DNA of 10,066 nucleotides from CFX5 sp964568485 (GTDB taxonomy: Bacteria; Chloroflexota; Anaerolineae; Caldilineales; Caldilineaceae), in the NCBI GenBank assembly GCA_964568485.1, contig CAZMRA010000185.1, positions 1 through 10,066 on the forward strand, written 5' to 3'. Of the stretch, positions 7,436 through 10,066 are shown in pieces (positions within the stretch are counted from its first letter, which is position 1; every line of letters begins with the position of its first letter). Both the position numbers and the translations under genes were made by a program. The notes beneath the pieces are model-generated. The model saw nothing but the letters and a program-made list of their open reading frames with translations, was not told the DNA's origin and did not search any database.

Positions 7436-10066
7436 CTACTCCACGTTGCGACCCATCGGGCTAGGAACATTCAAGCTAAAACCAAGTTTCGGCAGACGCT
7501 CTTCGCTGTCCTCTTTGCCGAACTGGATGACTTCGTTCTTTTCGTTGATCACTTCAACGGCCAAGCCTAAGCTCTGCAACTCTTTGACCAAGACTCGGAA
7601 GCTCTCGGGCACACCGGGGCTTTGAATCTCTTCACCCTTGACGATTGATTCGTAGGTGCGTACGCGACCACTGACATCGTCCGACTTGATCGTGAGCATC
7701 TCTTGCAGAATGTGCGCTGCGCCATAAGCTTCAAGCGCCCACACTTCCATCTCACCGAAGCGCTGACCACCAAACTGGGCCTTACCACCCAAGGGCTGCT
7801 GCGTGACCAAGCTGTAGGGGCCGGTGCTGCGAGCATGGACCTTGTCTTCGACCAAGTGGTGCAGCTTGAGCATCTGCACAACGCCGATCGTCACGGCGGA
7901 ATCATAAGGTTCGCCGGTCTTCCCGTCGTAGAGTCGTTGCTTACCGGTGATCGGTAGCGGCCAACCTGTCTCCCAACTCAGGGCTTCGGCAGCCTGGTGC
8001 AACTCAGCGCCACTCAAGTTCTCATCAACCTCACGCCCGAAGCTCAGCATCCATTCGCGCAAAGCCACATCAATGGCATAAAGATTGGACTCAGTGGTTA
8101 CGCGATGCTCCAGATACCCCCCTGGCAGGACATTGTCGGGCTCATAACCCTTGTCCTTTAACCACTCTCGCAGGCAGGATTGACGGGCATACCCCTCATC
8201 ATCATATAGCCGTTCAGGGTCGTATCCGCGCGGTTCCAGCCAATCGAGCAAATAGATCCGTCGAGCATCAGCATCATCTTGGAGCTCGCCAACCTCAAGG
8301 TTAGCTTCTTTCAGCAGCTTCCAAGCTTGTTCTGTGGTCTGTTTCCAAGCGTGGTCAATTAACCAAGCGCGGGCCAGTTCGGCCTCAAGCTCTTCCTCTT
8401 TGGCACCATCAAAGACTGGCGTCTCGGCCATAAACCCAAGCCGGCTTGCCGCCCAGCCCAAGTGCGCTTCGAGGATCTGACCAATGTTCATACGACCGGG
8501 AACACCCAGTGGGTTCAGAATAATGTCCACCGGCGTCCCATCGTCCAAGAAAGGCATATCTGCCACTGGCACCACTTTGGAAATGACACCCTTGTTCCCA
8601 TGGCGGCCGGCCATCTTGTCACCTTCGGTGAGGCGACGGCGCTGTGCCACGCTGACACGGACAATCTTTTCCACACCAGCAGCCATATCGCGATGCTCGT
8701 CGCGGTCAAAGACTTTTACATCGACCACCTTGCCGCGTTCACCATGGGGCAAGCGGAGCGAGCTATCCTTAACTTCGCGAGCTTTTTCACCAAAGATGGC
8801 ACGCAGCAGCTTCTCTTCAGGGGTCAATTCGGTCTCGCCTTTAGGCGTGATCTTACCGACCAAGATATCGCCGGGCACCACCTCGGCCCCAATCCGAATG
8901 ATGCCATCCTCGTCAAGATCCTTGAGGGCATCTTCACCCACATTGGGAATATCACGCGTGATCTCTTCCGGACCGAGCTTAGTCTCGCGGGCTTCGATCT
9001 CATGCTTTTCAATATGGATCGACGTATATTTATCGTCCTGAACTAAGCGCTCGCTCACCAAGATGGCGTCTTCGAAGTTGCCACCTTCCCAGCTCATATA
9101 GGCGACGACCACATTCTGGCCGAGGGCCAATTCGCCACCCTGGGTGCTGGAACTATCGGCCAAGACACTGCCCTGCTCGACCAAATCGCCCTTAAAGACC
9201 ACCGGGCGCTGATCGATACAAGTGCTCTGGTTCGAGCGATTGTACTTGCGTAGACGATAGAGCTGGCGAGTGCCGTCCTCTTCTTGCACAATAATTTCGT
9301 TGCTGGTAACACTCACCACTTCGCCAGCTTTGCGAGCGGTTAGCACCTGACCGGAGTCGATAGCGGCTTGGAATTCCATGCCGGTACCCACCACCGGAGC
9401 ATCGGGCTTGATCAGCGGCACAGCTTGGCGCTGCATGTTCGAGCCCATGAGCGCCCGATTGGCGTCATCGTGCTCCAAGAAAGGAATCAAGGCTGCCGAG
9501 ACACCGACAATCTGCTTGGGCGAAACGTCCATAAAGCGCAGACGTTCGGGCTGTTCGAACATAAATTCTTCAGCGTGGCGAGCAGCTGGTCGCTGATTTT
9601 GGAATTCACCAATGGCGTTGAGCTCGGTCGAAGCCTGCGCAATTGACGCTTGTTCGTCCTCATCGGCAGTCAGATAAACCACATCACGGCCAGCGAATGG
9701 CTTCACGCGAACAGTCGCCAGACCAGGAACACCGCGTAACTTTTCCAACAATTCAGCATCCACAACGGTGCCGCGCTCGGCAATTGTATCTCCCGTTTTG
9801 GGGTCCACGATATCAGCATTCAGCTGGTGATTCAGCAGTTCGTCCGAATCGACCGGCAATTCGTTGTACACCCGTCGATAAGGTGTTTCGATAAAGCCAA
9901 AATCATTGACACGCGCAAAGCTGGCCATCGACCCAATCAACCCAATGTTGGGACCTTCCGGTGTTTCAATCGGGCAGATACGGCCATAGTGGCTAAAGTG
10001 AACGTCGCGCACATCAAAGCCAGCGCGTTCACGGCGCAACCCGCCAGGGCCCAAGGCGCTGAGGCG
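7436..10066 (-). CDS. rpoB: DNA-directed RNA polymerase subunit beta (RpoB), 5' part beyond window
   Basis: The last 876 residues of beta are present; the frame is open through the right edge, so the true start lies outside. Numbering from the edge, the fragment opens with RLSALGPGG, the end of the rifampicin-resistance region. Residues equivalent to E. coli Arg529, Ser531 and Leu533 are unchanged, as are Pro564, Asn568 and Ile572 in ETPEGPNIGLI. Other hallmarks are NFEDA (330-334), the active-site lysines in GDKMAGRHGNKG (Lys484, Lys492), GVPGRMNIGQILEAHLG (521-537), and the C-terminal motif TQQPLGGKAQFGGQRF from 755. Beta and beta' together hold the RNA-DNA hybrid and the catalytic cleft. 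A 157-residue segment (555-711) separates VFDG from LYDG. By recollection E. coli has about 20 residues there and Thermus about 70. The gene ends with TAG, 76 bases before rpoC. The visible residues predict a rifampicin-sensitive pocket, though most of the main resistance cluster is outside the window. Confidence 0.99.
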   Translation of the reverse strand, partial: RLSALGPGGLRRERAGFDVRDVHFSHYGRICPIETPEGPNIGLIGSMASFARVNDFGFIETPYRRVYNELPVDSDELLNHQLNADIVDPKTGDTIAERGTVVDAELLEKLRGVPGLATVRVKPFAGRDVVYLTADEDEQASIAQASTELNAIGEFQNQRPAARHAEEFMFEQPERLRFMDVSPKQIVGVSAALIPFLEHDDANRALMGSNMQRQAVPLIKPDAPVVGTGMEFQAAIDSGQVLTARKAGEVVSVTSNEIIVQEEDGTRQLYRLRKYNRSNQSTCIDQRPVVFKGDLVEQGSVLADSSSTQGGELALGQNVVVAYMSWEGGNFEDAILVSERLVQDDKYTSIHIEKHEIEARETKLGPEEITRDIPNVGEDALKDLDEDGIIRIGAEVVPGDILVGKITPKGETELTPEEKLLRAIFGEKAREVKDSSLRLPHGERGKVVDVKVFDRDEHRDMAAGVEKIVRVSVAQRRRLTEGDKMAGRHGNKGVISKVVPVADMPFLDDGTPVDIILNPLGVPGRMNIGQILEAHLGWAASRLGFMAETPVFDGAKEEELEAELARAWLIDHAWKQTTEQAWKLLKEANLEVGELQDDADARRIYLLDWLEPRGYDPERLYDDEGYARQSCLREWLKDKGYEPDNVLPGGYLEHRVTTESNLYAIDVALREWMLSFGREVDENLSGAELHQAAEALSWETGWPLPITGKQRLYDGKTGEPYDSAVTIGVVQMLKLHHLVEDKVHARSTGPYSLVTQQPLGGKAQFGGQRFGEMEVWALEAYGAAHILQEMLTIKSDDVSGRVRTYESIVKGEEIQSPGVPESFRVLVKELQSLGLAVEVINEKNEVIQFGKEDSEERLPKLGFSLNVPSPMGRNVE
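8012..8317 (-). repeat. Degenerate tandem repeats within the RpoB insert
   Basis: Three successive units of 25-26 codons lie at 8243-8317, 8165-8242 and 8090-8164. They begin LLKEANLEVGELQDD, WLEPRGYDPERLYDD and WLKDKGYEPDNVLPG. The first two also share the pattern L-DD--AR------L--WL running into the next unit. A fourth, shorter copy is LREWMLSFGREVDENL (8015-8062), which matches LREWLKDKGYEPDNVL of the preceding region at 8 of 16 residues. The DNA itself has diverged, so the duplication is old. Function is unknown. Confidence 0.6.

Noticed and set aside
8462..9046. Plus-strand open frames of up to 194 codons opposite rpoB
   Set aside because: They are antisense to core RpoB motifs, with no ribosome-binding evidence and no recognisable protein family.
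2692..10066. Intein or intron in rpoB or rpoC
   Set aside because: Both reading frames are continuous through the catalytic motifs, and no intein splice-junction or homing-endonuclease motif is visible. The inserts are in-frame and charged, and sit at known insert-tolerant positions.
9980..10066. Rifampicin-resistance substitution in rpoB
   Set aside because: All visible pocket residues match the sensitive consensus; the rest of the cluster is outside the window.
1..10066. A previously undescribed multigene system, defence island or mobile element
   Set aside because: All five genes belong to recognised families. There are no transposase, integrase, toxin-antitoxin or nuclease genes, no terminal repeats and no array-like repeats.

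Overview
The window is a chromosomal housekeeping stretch from a bacterium that is probably a member of the Chloroflexota, class Chloroflexia, perhaps close to Herpetosiphon. Three sequence features point there. RpoC carries a long coiled-coil insert near its N-terminus and lacks the proteobacterial insert in the trigger loop. RpoB has a large insert before its C-terminal core. The RodZ-like protein has a proline/threonine-rich linker of a kind common in that phylum. The assignment is an inference from family resemblance; no search was run.

Layout from left to right. Positions 1-734 (minus strand) hold most of a RodZ-like membrane protein: a cytoplasmic helix-turn-helix domain, one membrane segment and a P/T-rich outer linker that runs off the left edge. 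A short divergent intergenic region follows. Next come two overlapping plus-strand genes: a membrane-anchored N-acetylmuramoyl-L-alanine amidase (887-1621, or from 854) and a tandem-GNAT acetyltransferase (1590-2564). A bidirectional hairpin terminator at 2625-2665 lies between this pair and the convergent RNA polymerase genes. rpoC (2692-7359) and the 3' two-thirds of rpoB (7436 to the right edge) fill the rest on the minus strand. They are 76 bases apart and in the usual rpoB-rpoC order.

The left part looks like a small envelope or cell-shape neighbourhood: a RodZ-like protein divergent from a peptidoglycan amidase. The right part is the core transcription enzyme, with catalytic motifs, both zinc sites and the visible rifampicin-pocket residues intact.

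No mobile element, CRISPR array, tRNA, rRNA, defence system or unknown multigene system is visible. The points worth a second look are lineage-type elaborations of RNA polymerase: degenerate tandem repeats in a RpoB insert, an interrupted coiled-coil insert in RpoC, an altered F-loop, an apparently doubled barrel-like segment, and an 85-residue C-terminal tail with no basic residue.
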